A stretch of 64,000 nt of DNA from Echinicola soli (GTDB lineage Bacteria > Bacteroidota > Bacteroidia > Cytophagales > Cyclobacteriaceae), in assembly GCF_006575665.1 (NCBI RefSeq), contig NZ_CP041253.1:501501-565500 (forward strand). The letters run 5' to 3'. Positions within the stretch are counted from its first letter, which is position 1. Every line of letters starts with the position of its first letter. The translations under genes were made by a program, and so were the position numbers. The notes beneath the pieces were generated by a model. It made no database searches, had not been told where the DNA came from, and worked only from the letters and a program-made list of their open reading frames with translations. Below, one piece after another: positions 63,292 through 64,000 of this stretch.

Positions 63292-64000
63292 TCAATATCC
63301 CGGATACCTTTCCCACCATTCTTCATCTTCATTATGGCTATTGCCCTTTATGCCAATGGTAAGGTCTTCACCCATATCCAAAATGATGTCTGCATATTTT
63401 AACTTTTGTTTCCAATGTTCAGGAATACCTGTCACACCATTAATCAGGCCTAGAATATTTCCCGTAATGGCTCCAGTACTGTCTGAATCTCCTCCGTGAT
63501 TAATAGCAGCAAGTACGCCCTTTTCAAAATTATCAGGATACCTTAATCCGCAAAGCAGACTCATAGCCAGTGCTTCTTCTGCCACCCAGCCTTCACCCAG
63601 CTCTGCTATGTCTGTAGGTTTTAAATCTCCTGAAATCCCTTGATTGTGATGGTTTAGCACCATCTGGACTGCTTGTTTTACTTCAGAATGGTTTTCCCAT
63701 TGTACCATAATTCCCAAACAAAGTTGGATGCTTTCCAATAAAGGCTTTCCTTGTACCAGAAATGCTATCAATGCAGCGAAAAAAACTCCACTCAAATACC
63801 CACTTGGATGGCCATGGGTGATTGCTGAAAGGTGACATCCTTCATCAAAAGCTCGGGCTGCATTATCAGCAAATACCAATCCCACTGGTGCCATGCGCAT
63901 TATAGTTCCACAGCCTTTGCTGTCATTGACAGGCTTGGAAATAGTTCCCGTTTCTCCACTTGCCAAGGCCATCAAACAAGTGTTGCCCGGAGCTCTTCGG
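63292..64000 (-). CDS. ADP-ribosylglycohydrolase, partial (N-terminus outside window)
   Basis: This frame is open at base 64000, giving 235 residues of a macro-independent (ARH-type) ADP-ribosylglycohydrolase. Visible family features are RAPGNTC, DSKGCGTIMRMAPVGLVFAD, and the C-terminal metal-binding motif NHGGDSDSTGAITGNILG, in which the acidic residues and Ser/Thr bind two Mg ions. It removes ADP-ribose from proteins, nucleic acids or small molecules. The N-terminal metal ligand segment is beyond the window. It is upstream of the nucleotidase and McrBC genes on the same strand. A role in reversing ADP-ribosylation in phage defence or in general NAD metabolism cannot be told apart here. Confidence 0.88.
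   Translation of the reverse strand, partial: RRAPGNTCLMALASGETGTISKPVNDSKGCGTIMRMAPVGLVFADNAARAFDEGCHLSAITHGHPSGYLSGVFFAALIAFLVQGKPLLESIQLCLGIMVQWENHSEVKQAVQMVLNHHNQGISGDLKPTDIAELGEGWVAEEALAMSLLCGLRYPDNFEKGVLAAINHGGDSDSTGAITGNILGLINGVTGIPEHWKQKLKYADIILDMGEDLTIGIKGNSHNEDEEWWERYPGY

Larger units (their letters stand above)
49167..64000. mobile_element. Putative integrated island (left end; right end outside window)
   Basis: A tRNA-Asn 3' fragment and an adjacent tyrosine recombinase mark the left end. The content is accessory: an unrecognised gene pair, a HEPN-nucleotidyltransferase-HEPN/SNF2 pair, and an McrBC-containing operon. Parts are clearly more AT-rich than the PULs. No second tRNA-Asn copy or att repeat is found up to base 64000, so the right boundary, and whether all of this belongs to one element, is unproven. 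Confidence 0.45.

Overview
The window looks like a chromosomal segment of a Bacteroidota bacterium, most likely Cytophagales and near Echinicola/Cyclobacteriaceae. The species-level guess is inference. The evidence is two SusC/SusD polysaccharide utilization loci (PULs), many lipoprotein signal peptides, candidate promoters of the Bacteroidota type (TTTG / TAnnTTTG), weak Shine-Dalgarno signals, a Bacteroidota-type tyrosine recombinase and dispersed 'cgtcattgcgag' intergenic repeats.

Region 1 (1-14.8 kb, all minus strand) is an L-arabinose polymer PUL. In transcription order it holds susC, susD, a DUF3823 lipoprotein, a GH43 arabinanase with its C-terminal domain in a separate overlapping ORF, a GH127/GH146 beta-L-arabinofuranosidase, GH97, GH51, and ribulokinase running off the left edge. 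Together these would import arabinan-type oligosaccharides, remove arabinose, and phosphorylate ribulose. Long inverted and direct repeats lie upstream of susC.

Region 2 (14.8-24.6 kb) holds an M1 aminopeptidase, a small lipoprotein, a striking tRNA-Val array with an embedded GIY-YIG nuclease gene, an IS4-family insertion sequence, an ALDH7-type aldehyde dehydrogenase, a repeat-rich secreted protein, and a HipA-like kinase paired with DUF3037.

Region 3 (24.8-31.2 kb) is a tripartite RND efflux operon (MFP, RND, OMF) plus a small exported protein.

Region 4 (31.6-48.5 kb) is a second PUL. A membrane-tethered Kelch/winged-helix/BTAD regulator (+) faces a minus-strand series: a surface glycan-binding-like lipoprotein, GH76, susC, susD, DUF3823 and a TIM-barrel glycosidase-like lipoprotein. 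A secreted propeller-like protein diverges from it. GH76 points to alpha-mannan, but the substrate is inferred.

Region 5 (48.5-64 kb) looks like the left part of an integrated island. A 3' tRNA-Asn fragment abuts a tyrosine recombinase. It is followed by an unrecognised two-gene pair sharing a Gly-rich HHFGDN motif, a repeat-rich noncoding stretch, a HEPN-nucleotidyltransferase-HEPN protein with a large SNF2 helicase, and a minus-strand operon of ADP-ribosylglycohydrolase, 5'(3')-nucleotidase, a small protein, McrB and McrC. It resembles a defence island.

The most unusual features are the tRNA-Val array with swapped anticodon arms, the twice-seen tRNA/terminator/GIY-YIG arrangement (one copy truncated by a MITE-like repeat), and the accessory pairs in the island.
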